DNA from: an uncultured Alphaproteobacteria bacterium
GTDB lineage: Bacteria > Pseudomonadota > Alphaproteobacteria > HIMB59 > GCA-002718135
Reading direction: 5' to 3'
Assembly (NCBI GenBank): GCA_902616075.1
Contig: CACMRK010000002.1
Span: 1 to 64,000 of the forward strand
Length of the DNA: 64,000 nucleotides
Shown: positions 1 through 8,466 of the stretch, one piece after another
How the letters are laid out: every line of letters begins with the position of its first letter
How positions within the stretch are numbered: position 1 is the stretch's first letter
Translations under genes and position numbers: made by a program
The notes under the pieces: model-generated
Databases searched by the model: none
Told to the model about the DNA's origin: nothing
What the model saw: the letters and a program-made list of their open reading frames with translations, nothing else

Positions 1-1091
1 GCAAAAGAAAGATAAGGATTCACATCTGCTCCTGGGACTCGACATTCAATTCTTATGGATGATCCATGACCAGCTAGTCTAAACCCAGCAGTACGATTAT
101 CAATGCCCCAAACAGATTTTGTAGGAGCAAATGATCCATCTTGAAATCTTTTATAAGAATTAATATTTGGCGCTAAAAAAATTGAAATATCTGGTAATAA
201 TTTAATTTGTCCCGCAAGATAACTTTTAAAAATATCAGACATTCCATATTTATCCTTAGGGTTATAAAAAATATTTTTCTTTGTTTTCTTATCGAATAAA
301 GAGTTATGAATATGACATGAACTTCCACAAACTTCTTTGTTATATTTAGCCATAAAGGTTACTGCTTTGTTATGTTTATAAGCAATTTCTTTTGTCGCAT
401 TTTTAATTAAAATATGATTGTCAGCCATGTTTAATGCATCAGAAAAAACAACATTGATTTCTTCTTGTCCTGGAGCTGCTTCACCCTTTGAACATTCTAC
501 ATAAATTCCACTATCTAGAAGAGAATTCCTTAATTCCTGCATCACATCCTCTTCTTTCGTAGTTTGGAAAATCATATAGTCTTCAATATACCAAGAAGAC
601 TCTTTAAGTTTTGTATAATTATTATTATGAATTTCTTCATAAGTTTGATTAAAAAGAAAAAATTCTAATTCTGAACCAACCATAGATTGAAATCCCATTT
701 TGTCCGCCTTAGCTAAAACATCTTTTAATATCTGTCTTGTTGAATGAATAAGTGGTTTTTTTCCTGAATGGTCTAAACAATCACATATTACTATAGCTGT
801 TTTATTTAACCAATTTGCTATCTTTATCGTTTTGAGATCTGGAATTACAGTCATATCTCCATAACCCGTTTCCCATGAAGAAGATTTATATCCGGGTACA
901 GTAAACATATCCATATCAACGGTATAGAGATAATCGCACATATGCGTTTCTTTATAAACATAATCAATAAAAGCTTTTCCGGTAACTCTTTTACCATTTA
1001 GTCTACCTTGCATATCTGATACGCAAACTAAAACTGTATCTATTTCTTTTTTTGTTATTAGTTTTTTTAACTGATTAAATGTAATACTCAT
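1..1091 (-). CDS. Glutamine synthetase family protein, gamma-glutamylpolyamine synthetase-like (3' end outside window)
   Basis: Reading minus-strand from the ATG at 1091 gives about 363 codons of a glutamine synthetase-type ligase that runs off the left edge, so its C-terminus is missing. Visible motifs: a GSELEFF metal-binding strand, a GQEEINV strand, a SSCHIH segment (ATP/ammonia site region), NSYKRF, and a DNRTAGFR arginine loop. The NSYKRFQDGSFAPT style of the last region is what I recall of the PuuA/GlnA3-like branch that gamma-glutamylates amines rather than biosynthetic GlnA. Next to an aldehyde dehydrogenase, a DAO-family amine oxidoreductase and a polyamine-type ABC transporter, a role in gamma-glutamylation of an imported amine (first step of a Puu-like route) is the best inference. 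It diverges from the aldehyde dehydrogenase at 1176. Confidence 0.85.
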   Translation of the reverse strand, partial: MSITFNQLKKLITKKEIDTVLVCVSDMQGRLNGKRVTGKAFIDYVYKETHMCDYLYTVDMDMFTVPGYKSSSWETGYGDMTVIPDLKTIKIANWLNKTAIVICDCLDHSGKKPLIHSTRQILKDVLAKADKMGFQSMVGSELEFFLFNQTYEEIHNNNYTKLKESSWYIEDYMIFQTTKEEDVMQELRNSLLDSGIYVECSKGEAAPGQEEINVVFSDALNMADNHILIKNATKEIAYKHNKAVTFMAKYNKEVCGSSCHIHNSLFDKKTKKNIFYNPKDKYGMSDIFKSYLAGQIKLLPDISIFLAPNINSYKRFQDGSFAPTKSVWGIDNRTAGFRLAGHGSSIRIECRVPGADVNPYLSF

Positions 1092-1111
1092 GTTTCTTAA
1101 AATTAAATTTG

Positions 1112-1136
1112 TATCATTTTCATATCCTAAATGATA
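1112..1136. promoter_or_regulatory. Perfect 8-bp inverted repeat in the divergent promoter region (candidate operator)
   Basis: TATCATTT (1112-1119) and AAATGATA (1129-1136) are exact reverse complements separated by 9 bp. They lie in the 84-bp gap between the divergent glutamine-synthetase-like and aldehyde dehydrogenase genes. The geometry suits a dimeric regulator, but no regulator gene is in the window and AT-rich DNA yields such repeats by chance. Confidence 0.35.
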
Positions 1137-1175
1137 AAGAATGAAACAAAAATAATTGATTAAAAAACGCAGAAA

Positions 1176-2609
1176 ATGGAAAAATATAAGAATTTTATAA
1201 ATAATAAATGGATTGAAAGTGAGTCCAAAGAAACAATAAAGGTTGATGATCCTTCAAATGGTAAAATCATTGGCGAAATTTCATGTGCAAAAAAAAATGA
1301 AGTTGATCTTGCGGTTGAAGCAGCTAAAAATTCTTATAACAGCAGAGTACTTGTAGATATGCCTTTACTTTCAAGAGCGAAACTAATGAGAAAAATTGCA
1401 GAAGAGACAAGAAAGGTTTCAAAAGAAGGTGGTGAGCTTCTTTGTTATGAAAATGGAAAAAATATCGCTTCAGCAATTAAAGAATTCAATGATGTAGCAG
1501 ATATGTTTGATTATTATGCAGGCTTAACAGATAAACTTGAGGGTAAAACAATACCTGTTGCAAAAAATGTTTTTGATTACACAGTTTTAGAACCATTTGG
1601 TGTATCAGCACATGTTGTGCCATGGAATTTTCCATTATCAATGATTGGAAGATCACTGTCATGTTCTTTTGCTACAGGAAATTCAACAATTATAAAAACT
1701 GCAGAATTAACCCCCTTGTCAGCAACAGTTTTTGCTAAAGCAATACAAAATGCTGGAGTACCTGAAGGATTAATAAACATAATTTGTGGATATGGGAATG
1801 AAGCAGGATCTTATCTTGTATCTCATGAAGATGTAAATCACGTAGTATTTACAGGCTCAGTTGCAACTGGAAAAAAGATACTTCATGCTTGTGCTGACAA
1901 AGCTATACCTGCTGTAGTTGAATTAGGTGGTAAGTCAGCTGGTATAGTATACCCTGACGCAGATCTAAATGAAGTTTTAGAGAGTGCACGTTCAGGAATA
2001 TTTAGTGTTGCAGGACAAATTTGTACAGCGATGTCTAGATTGGTAGTTCATAAATCAATCAAAGATGAATTAGTAGATAAGCTTGTTGATATGAGTAAAT
2101 CGTTAAAAATTGGACCTGGTATAGAAAAAGATACAGACCTAACTCCAGTTATATCAGAAAATCAGCTTCAAAAAGTTGAAGGTTATGCAAGATCAGGAAT
2201 CCAAGAAGGAGCAGAAGCGGCATATGGAGGAAAAAGATTAGAACGTGATGGATATTTTATGGAACCAACAGTTCTAAACAATGTTAAACAAAGTATGACT
2301 GTAGCCAGAGAAGAAATTTTTGGTCCGGTACTCTCGGTTCTTGAATATGAAGATCAAGAAGAAGCAATTGATATTGCGAATGATACTGAGTATGGTTTAG
2401 GTGCTGGAGTTTTTACAAAAGATCTTAAAAAAGCATCTTGGACTGCAAGCAAATTAGAAGCTGGTCAAGTATATGTAAACAAATGGTTTACCGGAAATCA
2501 TGCAACTCCTTTTGGAGGTTATAAACAATCAGGATATAGCCGTGAAAAAGGAGTAGATGGACTTAAATCTTATCTTCAAGTCAAAAATGTTGGTATTAGT
2601 TTAGGTTAA
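1176..2609 (+). CDS. NAD(P)-dependent aldehyde dehydrogenase
   Basis: A 477-residue full-length ALDH superfamily enzyme that oxidises an aldehyde to a carboxylate. Seen: the PWNFPLS motif near residue 149, the FTGS motif, the general-base glutamate in VVELGGKS, and the catalytic cysteine Cys283 in GQICTA. Length is normal for the soluble family. It diverges from the PuuA-like synthetase and is convergent with the DadA-like gene, overlapping it by 4 bp at the stop codons. Context suggests it acts like PuuC on an amine-derived (possibly gamma-glutamylated) aldehyde. Betaine aldehyde or another omega-amino aldehyde is equally possible, since ALDH subfamily cannot be settled by eye. Confidence 0.85.
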   Translation: MEKYKNFINNKWIESESKETIKVDDPSNGKIIGEISCAKKNEVDLAVEAAKNSYNSRVLVDMPLLSRAKLMRKIAEETRKVSKEGGELLCYENGKNIASAIKEFNDVADMFDYYAGLTDKLEGKTIPVAKNVFDYTVLEPFGVSAHVVPWNFPLSMIGRSLSCSFATGNSTIIKTAELTPLSATVFAKAIQNAGVPEGLINIICGYGNEAGSYLVSHEDVNHVVFTGSVATGKKILHACADKAIPAVVELGGKSAGIVYPDADLNEVLESARSGIFSVAGQICTAMSRLVVHKSIKDELVDKLVDMSKSLKIGPGIEKDTDLTPVISENQLQKVEGYARSGIQEGAEAAYGGKRLERDGYFMEPTVLNNVKQSMTVAREEIFGPVLSVLEYEDQEEAIDIANDTEYGLGAGVFTKDLKKASWTASKLEAGQVYVNKWFTGNHATPFGGYKQSGYSREKGVDGLKSYLQVKNVGISLG

Positions 2610-3835
2610 AATCGACCAGGAGAATAATCACTAATGTCTATATTAGGCAGTTGATCTTTTGATAAACTATCAATAATTTTTCCCGTAACAGCTCCTAAAG
2701 TCCAGCCAATATGTTGATGTCCAAATGCATAAATGACATTATTATTTTTGCGAGACTTTCCAATAACAGGTAATGAGTCTGGTAAAGTAGGCCTTCTACC
2801 CATCCATGTTGATCTTACTTCTTTCAATTGGGGTAAAACCTTTCTTGATTGTCTTTCTATCATTTCAAGACGTTTTTTATTAGGTGGTTTATTTAAACCT
2901 GCTATTTCAACTGTGCCAGCAGCTCTTATACCATCATGAATTTGTATTAAGTAAAATCCAGACTCAGACCAAGCAACGGGACGATTTATTAATTTCTCTT
3001 CAGTTTCAAATAAAAGGTGATACCCTCTTTCGGTATCAAGAGGGAATTTATCTCCAAGCTTATTTGCAATTTGATTAGACCAAGCACCAGCACTTACAAT
3101 TATTTTATCAAATTTAAGTTTTTTATTTTCTAAAAATAATTCTATATTTTTTTCTTTCTGTGTTAAATTTTTTATATTTTGATTTATATAAACACCACCT
3201 AGTTCTAAAAACTTTTTAAAAATCTTAGTACTTATTGCTAATGGATTTGTTGTGTGTCTTGATCCAGTAAAGACTTGCCCAGAATAATAAACATCAGCTA
3301 AATTTGGTTCTAATTCTTTAACTTCATCTTTATTTAAATTTCTTACTTTAACGTTATTATTTTTTCTAATAATATTTGCGTATTCATAATTTTCATAAGA
3401 TTTTTTTGAATCAAAAAGATAAAGATTTTCTTCATAGCTAATATATTCTTTTACATTTACATCTTGAAAAATTTCATCGTAAGAAATTTGTGAGTGTTTC
3501 AATAGGTTGGTGAGAGAGTTTGCTATTTCATTAACTTTTTCTTTTTTACAATTTTTTAAAAAACTTATTGCCCAAGGCAAGTTCTTTAAAATATAAAAAA
3601 AATCAACTGCCAAAGGTCCATCTTTTCTTAAGAGCATTGATGGTATATCCCAAATCAATCCAGGATAATTTACAGGAACATTTGCATAGTCTGCAAAAGT
3701 ACAAGCATGCCCAAAACTTGTCATTGAGCCAGGCTGTTCCCTGTCAATTAAAGTTACATTAAATCCAGATTTTTTTAAAAAATATGCGCTACATATACCA
3801 ACTATACCAGCACCAATAACAGCAATGTTCTTCAC
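2606..3835 (-). CDS. FAD-dependent D-amino-acid dehydrogenase / amine oxidoreductase (DadA/PuuB-like, DAO fold)
   Basis: A DAO-family flavoenzyme of 409 residues from the chosen start. The N-terminus has the dinucleotide motif IGAGIVG followed by an acidic strand end (LIDRE). The C-terminus has the DadA-type signature TWMGRRPTLPDSLPVIG and GHQHIGWTLG. The longest frame opens with TTG at 3892, inside the upstream permease gene. The GTG at 3835 (MKNIAVIGAG) places the FAD motif where DadA proteins have it and lies 4 bp after the permease stop, so I prefer it. Being last in a transporter operon, it probably oxidises the imported amine, either as DadA on a D-amino acid or as a PuuB-type gamma-glutamylamine oxidase. 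Confidence 0.8.
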   Translation of the reverse strand: MKNIAVIGAGIVGICSAYFLKKSGFNVTLIDREQPGSMTSFGHACTFADYANVPVNYPGLIWDIPSMLLRKDGPLAVDFFYILKNLPWAISFLKNCKKEKVNEIANSLTNLLKHSQISYDEIFQDVNVKEYISYEENLYLFDSKKSYENYEYANIIRKNNNVKVRNLNKDEVKELEPNLADVYYSGQVFTGSRHTTNPLAISTKIFKKFLELGGVYINQNIKNLTQKEKNIELFLENKKLKFDKIIVSAGAWSNQIANKLGDKFPLDTERGYHLLFETEEKLINRPVAWSESGFYLIQIHDGIRAAGTVEIAGLNKPPNKKRLEMIERQSRKVLPQLKEVRSTWMGRRPTLPDSLPVIGKSRKNNNVIYAFGHQHIGWTLGAVTGKIIDSLSKDQLPNIDISDYSPGRF

Positions 3836-3839
3836 TGTT

Positions 3840-4736
3840 CTATCGAGCTTTAATACCTCTGAGTTTTTCAGATCTTCTTCTAAGTACTTCAACTGTAGTT
3901 AATAAGAATATAGAAAGAAGTACTAAACATGTTGCCATACATAAAATAACAGGGCTAATTTCTTGTCGTATTCCGGCCCACATTTGTTTTGGAATAGTTA
4001 ACTGATCAATACTTGCCATAAACATAACTATAACAACTTCATCAAAGGATGTAATAAAAGCAAATAAAGCTCCTGATATAATACCTGGTAAAATCAACGG
4101 CATAATGACTTTAAAAAATGTTCTCATTGGTTTAGCACCTAAACTTTGTGCAGCTTTTACCATATTCATATCAAAACCAACTAATGTTGCCGTTACAGTA
4201 ATTACTACGAAGGGTGTAGCAAGAGCAACGTGTGCAAGAATTACACCTGTGAAAGTATAAACAAGATTTATTCTTGCATAGAAGAAGAACATTCCTGCAG
4301 CTGTTATAATTAGTGGAACGATCATTGGTGAAATTAAGATTGCCATTATCAAACCTTTATATGGCATGTGTGGCCTACTTAATCCTAATGCGGCTAATGT
4401 GCCTAAGGCTGTAGCAATAACAGTTGCTATGATACCAATATAAAAACTATTTACTGTACCTTTCATCCATTTTGTTGAACAAGGAACAGTAGAGGAAACA
4501 ACATCAGCACTACAATCACCAATCATATTTCTATACCATCTAATTGACCATGCTTCTGGATCAGGAGGCCATGCAAGCATTCCTTCAGTAAAAACCATAA
4601 AAGGAGAAACACTAAAAGATATTGGAATAATTGCAAATAGTGGAGCTATTAAAAAAAAGAAAACTACCGTACAAAAAAATAAGTAAAAATAATAGTAGGT
4701 TCTTTGAACGGGTGATGCGTAACTTGGGAGAGCCAT
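3840..4736 (-). CDS. ABC transporter inner-membrane permease, PotC/PotI-like
   Basis: A 298-residue binding-protein-dependent permease of the polyamine/opine/Fe type. One membrane segment lies near residues 15-37, then a periplasmic stretch, then the usual five-helix core. The EAA loop that docks on the ATPase is visible as AAQSLGAKPMRTFFKVIMPLILPG around residue 200. ATG at 4736 is 4 bp after the stop of the upstream permease, indicating translational coupling. It pairs with the other permease, the binding protein and the ATPase to make a complete uptake system. Confidence 0.88.
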   Translation of the reverse strand: MALPSYASPVQRTYYYFYLFFCTVVFFFLIAPLFAIIPISFSVSPFMVFTEGMLAWPPDPEAWSIRWYRNMIGDCSADVVSSTVPCSTKWMKGTVNSFYIGIIATVIATALGTLAALGLSRPHMPYKGLIMAILISPMIVPLIITAAGMFFFYARINLVYTFTGVILAHVALATPFVVITVTATLVGFDMNMVKAAQSLGAKPMRTFFKVIMPLILPGIISGALFAFITSFDEVVIVMFMASIDQLTIPKQMWAGIRQEISPVILCMATCLVLLSIFLLTTVEVLRRRSEKLRGIKAR

Positions 4737-4740
4737 ACTG

Positions 4741-6018
4741 TTATCCTAACTTTATGTTGTCTATTCCGACAATTTTATTGTAAAGCCAATAGAAGATCAG
4801 CATTATACCAAGAAGTATAGCGCCAAGAGCAGCACACAATCCCCAGTTAAGTGTTGTTTTTAAATGATAAGCAATCCAACTCCCAATCAATTTACCATCT
4901 TTTCCGCCAACTAATTCAGGTGTTATAAAATACCCAATGGCAAGTACAAAAACCAATAAACCACCAGCGCTTATACCAGGAATAGTCTGAGGTAAGTAAA
5001 CTCGCAAAAATGCAGTTACAGGTTTTGCTCCTAAATTTTGAGCAGCTCTCATGTGGCTTTTTGGAATAACCCTCATTACACTGTACAAAGGTAAAATCAT
5101 AAATGGTAATAAAATTTGAGTCATTGCTATTAATGTTCCAACTTCATTATAAACCATTTGTATTCGACCATCGTCGCTTATAACGCCTAGCCAAACTAAA
5201 ATTCCATTTATAACTCCATTTTGTTGAAGCATTACAATCCATGCTGTTGTTCTCACAAGTAAAGAGGTCCAAAATGGAAGTAATACAAAAATCATCAGAA
5301 GATTGCTGTATCTTAGAGGTAAATTAGCTAAGAGATGAGCAACTGGGAAACCAAGAATTAGGCAAAAAATTGTTACATATATACTTACCTTAAAAGTTCT
5401 AAGCCACGTTTTAATATACATTCTTCTTTTTTCATCTTGTAAAACGACATCTCCATCTTCATCAAATGTTCTATCGAGAGCATTCCAATAATAAATTGAA
5501 GATCTATCTTTTACCATTTGATTAAATGAGTACCAATAAGTTGGATCCGCCCACAGCTTATTTATATTAATAAATGTATCCTTATAAGAAACTGGTTCTT
5601 CACCTTTTTTTACAATTTTTTTTATTTCTCTAGTTGTTTTTTTTATTAAACTTTTCCAACCAGATTTTGCATAATTCATTCTTGTTAAGGCTTTACCTAT
5701 TTGTCTCTTGTCTCCATTAGCTAATTCAAAAAAAAGACTTTTATATACTTCTTCAGGTGGTAGTTCGTCAGCTCCTTTATCCCAATTTTTGTATTCATCA
5801 AAAGTGTTAGGAAAAACTGAATTAATTTGACTATCATCAACGCTCCTAAGAAGCATATCTCCAATAGGCATTACAAAAGTTACAAAAATGAAAAGGAGTA
5901 AAGGAAAAACAAGAAGAAATGCACGAAGTTTATTTCTTCTTTCAGCCTTACGAAGACTTTGTTTGAGTGGAATTCCGTCTGTTGTTAATAATTCCGCTGT
6001 AGAAATAGGAACCTCCAA
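4741..6018 (-). CDS. ABC transporter permease, PotB/PotH-like, with large periplasmic insertion
   Basis: A 425-residue permease, longer than the roughly 280-320 residues of enteric PotB/PotH. The extra length is a hydrophilic block at about residues 55-203, between the first membrane helix and the five-helix core. Related long permeases are, as far as I recall, common in alphaproteobacteria. The EAA loop is AAQNLGAKPVTAFLRVYLPQTIPG. The start is uncertain. The frame opens with TTG at 6018, but the GGAGG at 6012-6016 overlaps that codon and cannot serve it. No ATG, GTG or TTG follows in a useful place; an ATT codon at 6006 sits 5 nt after GGAGG. Confidence 0.82.
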   Translation of the reverse strand: MEVPISTAELLTTDGIPLKQSLRKAERRNKLRAFLLVFPLLLFIFVTFVMPIGDMLLRSVDDSQINSVFPNTFDEYKNWDKGADELPPEEVYKSLFFELANGDKRQIGKALTRMNYAKSGWKSLIKKTTREIKKIVKKGEEPVSYKDTFININKLWADPTYWYSFNQMVKDRSSIYYWNALDRTFDEDGDVVLQDEKRRMYIKTWLRTFKVSIYVTIFCLILGFPVAHLLANLPLRYSNLLMIFVLLPFWTSLLVRTTAWIVMLQQNGVINGILVWLGVISDDGRIQMVYNEVGTLIAMTQILLPFMILPLYSVMRVIPKSHMRAAQNLGAKPVTAFLRVYLPQTIPGISAGGLLVFVLAIGYFITPELVGGKDGKLIGSWIAYHLKTTLNWGLCAALGAILLGIMLIFYWLYNKIVGIDNIKLG

Positions 6019-6046
6019 ATAAAAAGGCGAGATAATTCTCGCCTTT
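6017..6046 (-). terminator. Intrinsic terminator/attenuator after the binding-protein gene
   Basis: A perfect 10-bp stem (6023-6032 with 6037-6046, core GGCGAGA/TCTCGCC) has a 4-nt loop. On the minus strand it is followed by TTTTTATTT. It lies between the binding-protein stop (6078) and the permease genes, so it should stop part of the transcripts. That would leave the binding protein in excess over the membrane subunits, as is common for such operons. Confidence 0.8.
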
Positions 6047-6077
6047 AGATTAAATTACAAATTTTATTTTTTCAAGC

Positions 6078-7181
6078 TTAGTTACCCATCCAAGCAGCAT
6101 AACGCTCATTAATTTCTGCACCGTAATCTGACCACCATTGAGGATCACTTACGATTGAAACTTTTAAACGTTCTGGTGTGTTAGGCATGTGAGGCATAAT
6201 ATCAACACCTCCTGGTCCCCAAGGCTCATTATTTTGAATGATTGGGATACCAGATGCTCTCATTGGTCCATATGTAATATATTTAGCTTGTTCAGCTTGA
6301 GCTTCAGGAGTTGAAGCATGCATCATAAAGTCAATAGCTGCATCTCTATTAGGAGCTCCAGCAGTTAGACAAAGATACTCTTGATCTAAAACCTGACCTT
6401 CCCAAATATACTCAAAGTTTTCACCTTCAGCTAAATTTGCTGCACCTACACGACCGTTATATGCAATAGCCATAATAACTTCACCACTTTTTACTAATTC
6501 AAGTGGTTGTGAACCAGCAGACCAGAAAACAACATCGTCCTTAATTCTGTCCATAACTTCAAATGCTCTATCAATAGCACCTGTTTGGTTAGCTAAAACA
6601 GTTGGTACTGCATTTGGACTTACTCCATCTGCAACCATTGCTTTTTCGATTATACCTGTTGCCCAAGTATGAATACCTCTTTTGCCAGGAAATTTTTCTG
6701 TATCAAAAAAATCTGCCATACTGTCTGGTTTTTCACCTGGGAATGCATCTGGATCGTAAAATACTACGTATGTCCAAAAGATTTGTGGTACACAACAGTC
6801 CCAACCAGAGTGGTATTCAAGACCATTATTTTCCATATCTTCTGCAATCGACTCACCGTCAGGACCAGGAACACCTAAAGTAGCAATTTCACTTGAAATA
6901 TCTTCAAATAATCCTTCATCACATCCAGTTATTGCATCAGATGGTAAAACATCTACTAAATCCCAAGTAACACTTCCACTTTCTACTTGAGCTCTTACTT
7001 CACCTAAACCTCCGTTGTAGTTTTCAAATACAATTGAGCTAGGATCAGAGTATGTATCAGCATAAGCTTTTTGTTGACTTTCTGTATAAGCACCACCCCA
7101 TGATGCAACCGTTACAGCGCTAGCTGCAAAAGGAGCAAATACAAGTGACACAAATAAGAAGGCTTTTAAAAATTTAGACAT
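6078..7181 (-). CDS. Periplasmic substrate-binding protein of PotD/PotF-type ABC transporter
   Basis: A 367-residue extracellular solute-binding protein (family 1 type). A clear Sec signal peptide spans residues 1-22 (basic MSKFLKA, hydrophobic core, AASA before the mature VTVASWGG). The start is supported by a consensus AGGAGG at 7188-7193, 6 nt before ATG 7181. The mature protein resembles polyamine/opine binders (ASWGGAYT start, WDLVDV, VKSGEVIMAIAYNGR). First gene of the transport operon, separated from the permeases by a strong terminator. Polyamines are the likely ligands given the neighbouring PuuA-like gene, but the pocket cannot be assigned by reading alone. Confidence 0.88.
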   Translation of the reverse strand: MSKFLKAFLFVSLVFAPFAASAVTVASWGGAYTESQQKAYADTYSDPSSIVFENYNGGLGEVRAQVESGSVTWDLVDVLPSDAITGCDEGLFEDISSEIATLGVPGPDGESIAEDMENNGLEYHSGWDCCVPQIFWTYVVFYDPDAFPGEKPDSMADFFDTEKFPGKRGIHTWATGIIEKAMVADGVSPNAVPTVLANQTGAIDRAFEVMDRIKDDVVFWSAGSQPLELVKSGEVIMAIAYNGRVGAANLAEGENFEYIWEGQVLDQEYLCLTAGAPNRDAAIDFMMHASTPEAQAEQAKYITYGPMRASGIPIIQNNEPWGPGGVDIMPHMPNTPERLKVSIVSDPQWWSDYGAEINERYAAWMGN

Positions 7182-7206
7182 ATATATCCTCCTATTTTTA
7201 ATTATT

Positions 7207-7220
7207 TAATCTTAAGATTA
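7207..7220. promoter_or_regulatory. 14-bp perfect palindrome upstream of the binding-protein gene, overlapping a possible -10
   Basis: TAATCTTAAGATTA is its own reverse complement. On the minus strand a CATAAT hexamer (7217-7222) overlaps one end and could be the -10 box of the transporter operon, about 40 bp before the start codon. Candidate operator only; no bound regulator is identified. Confidence 0.3.
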
Positions 7221-7312
7221 TGTCCGTAATGCGAATGTAATAACATGTCGTTAAATGAAAAAAAAGGGGTAAAAGTAAAAAATTTTGGCTAAATATAAAG
7301 AAAAAAGTATAA

Positions 7313-8401
7313 TTACAGATCTAATGCTCGAACATCCTCAGAATTCCAGCTTAATTTAAGTTGGTCACCTTCTTTATGATTAAAACTTCCTTCATTTGGA
7401 ACCTTGACTATAAATTCATTATTTCCACAAACATCAAGCCTAGCCCTAATATGATCACCTAAGTAAATTAATTCTTCAATTTTTCCTGAAAAATTGTTGG
7501 AACCAGATGCTGAATTGTCTATTGAAACACGTTCTGGTCTAATAGATAGTTGAGTTTTCTCTCCAACTTCATTCACATTAATTTTTAACGCTTTAACCAT
7601 TCCAAATCCACCATCTAACTCAACAGTACATGAGGATCCATTCACTTCCCTAACAACACCATTAAGTGTATTATTTTCACCTATAAATTTTGCAACAAAA
7701 GAATTTTCAGGTTTTTCATACAAGATATCAGGTGTAGATAATTGTTGTACAACGCCATCATTAAATACTGCAATTCTATTAGACATTGTTAAAGCTTCGC
7801 TTTGATCATGCGTAACATAGACAACTGTTATTCCAATTCTATCATGAATATGTTTTATTTCGTATTGCATCTGTTCACGCAAATTCTTATCGAGAGCACC
7901 TAAAGGCTCATCCATCAATACAAGGCGAGGTTCAAATACAAGCGCTCTTGCCAAAGCAACTCTTTGCTGTTGTCCACCAGATAATTGAGCAGGAAATCTA
8001 GTACCAAAATTACCTAACTCAACCATATCAAGAGCTTTCTGCACTTTTTCTTTAATATCTGGTTTTGAAATTTTTCTCACTTCTAGAGGGAATGATAAAT
8101 TTTCAGCAACAGTCATATGGGGAAATAAAGCATAGTTTTGAAATACCATTCCAATTTCTCTTTCATAGGGAGGTATTTTACTTATTGGTTTAGTATCTAA
8201 AAATATTTCACCGTTTGTAGGTGTTTCAAAACCAGCTAACATCATCAAGGTTGTTGTTTTACCCGATCCTGATGGACCCAACATTGTTACAAACTCACCC
8301 TTAGCAATATCCAAGTTTAAGTTTTTTACTACTAATACTTCTCCATCATAACTTTTATCGATCTTTTCAAATTTAACGAAACTTTGAGATGTGTCATTCA
8401 T
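7313..8401 (-). CDS. ABC transporter ATPase, PotA/PotG-like
   Basis: An importer ATPase that powers the permease pair at 3840-6018. From ATG 8401 it is 362 residues. Walker A GPSGSGKTT is near residue 41, the signature LSGGQQQRVALARAL near 136, Walker B LVLMDEPLGALD near 155, the switch His in YVTHDQSEA, and a C-terminal TOBE-type domain from about 285. The longer frame begins at 8443 with a hydrophobic Cys/Ser/Phe-rich stretch foreign to the family, so I use the internal ATG. It is separated from the binding-protein gene by 131 bp and diverges from the EamA gene, so it may have its own promoter. Confidence 0.88.
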   Translation of the reverse strand: MNDTSQSFVKFEKIDKSYDGEVLVVKNLNLDIAKGEFVTMLGPSGSGKTTTLMMLAGFETPTNGEIFLDTKPISKIPPYEREIGMVFQNYALFPHMTVAENLSFPLEVRKISKPDIKEKVQKALDMVELGNFGTRFPAQLSGGQQQRVALARALVFEPRLVLMDEPLGALDKNLREQMQYEIKHIHDRIGITVVYVTHDQSEALTMSNRIAVFNDGVVQQLSTPDILYEKPENSFVAKFIGENNTLNGVVREVNGSSCTVELDGGFGMVKALKINVNEVGEKTQLSIRPERVSIDNSASGSNNFSGKIEELIYLGDHIRARLDVCGNNEFIVKVPNEGSFNHKEGDQLKLSWNSEDVRALDL

Positions 8402-8466
8402 AATAAATATTGTAATGAAGCTTGAATAACTGCATGAAAACAAATAGTCAAAAGTTAATTTAAAAA

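Noticed and set aside
3836-3892. TTG start for the DadA-like gene
   Set aside because: It would place 19 nonhomologous residues before the FAD motif and overlap the permease by 53 bp; GTG 3835 is better.
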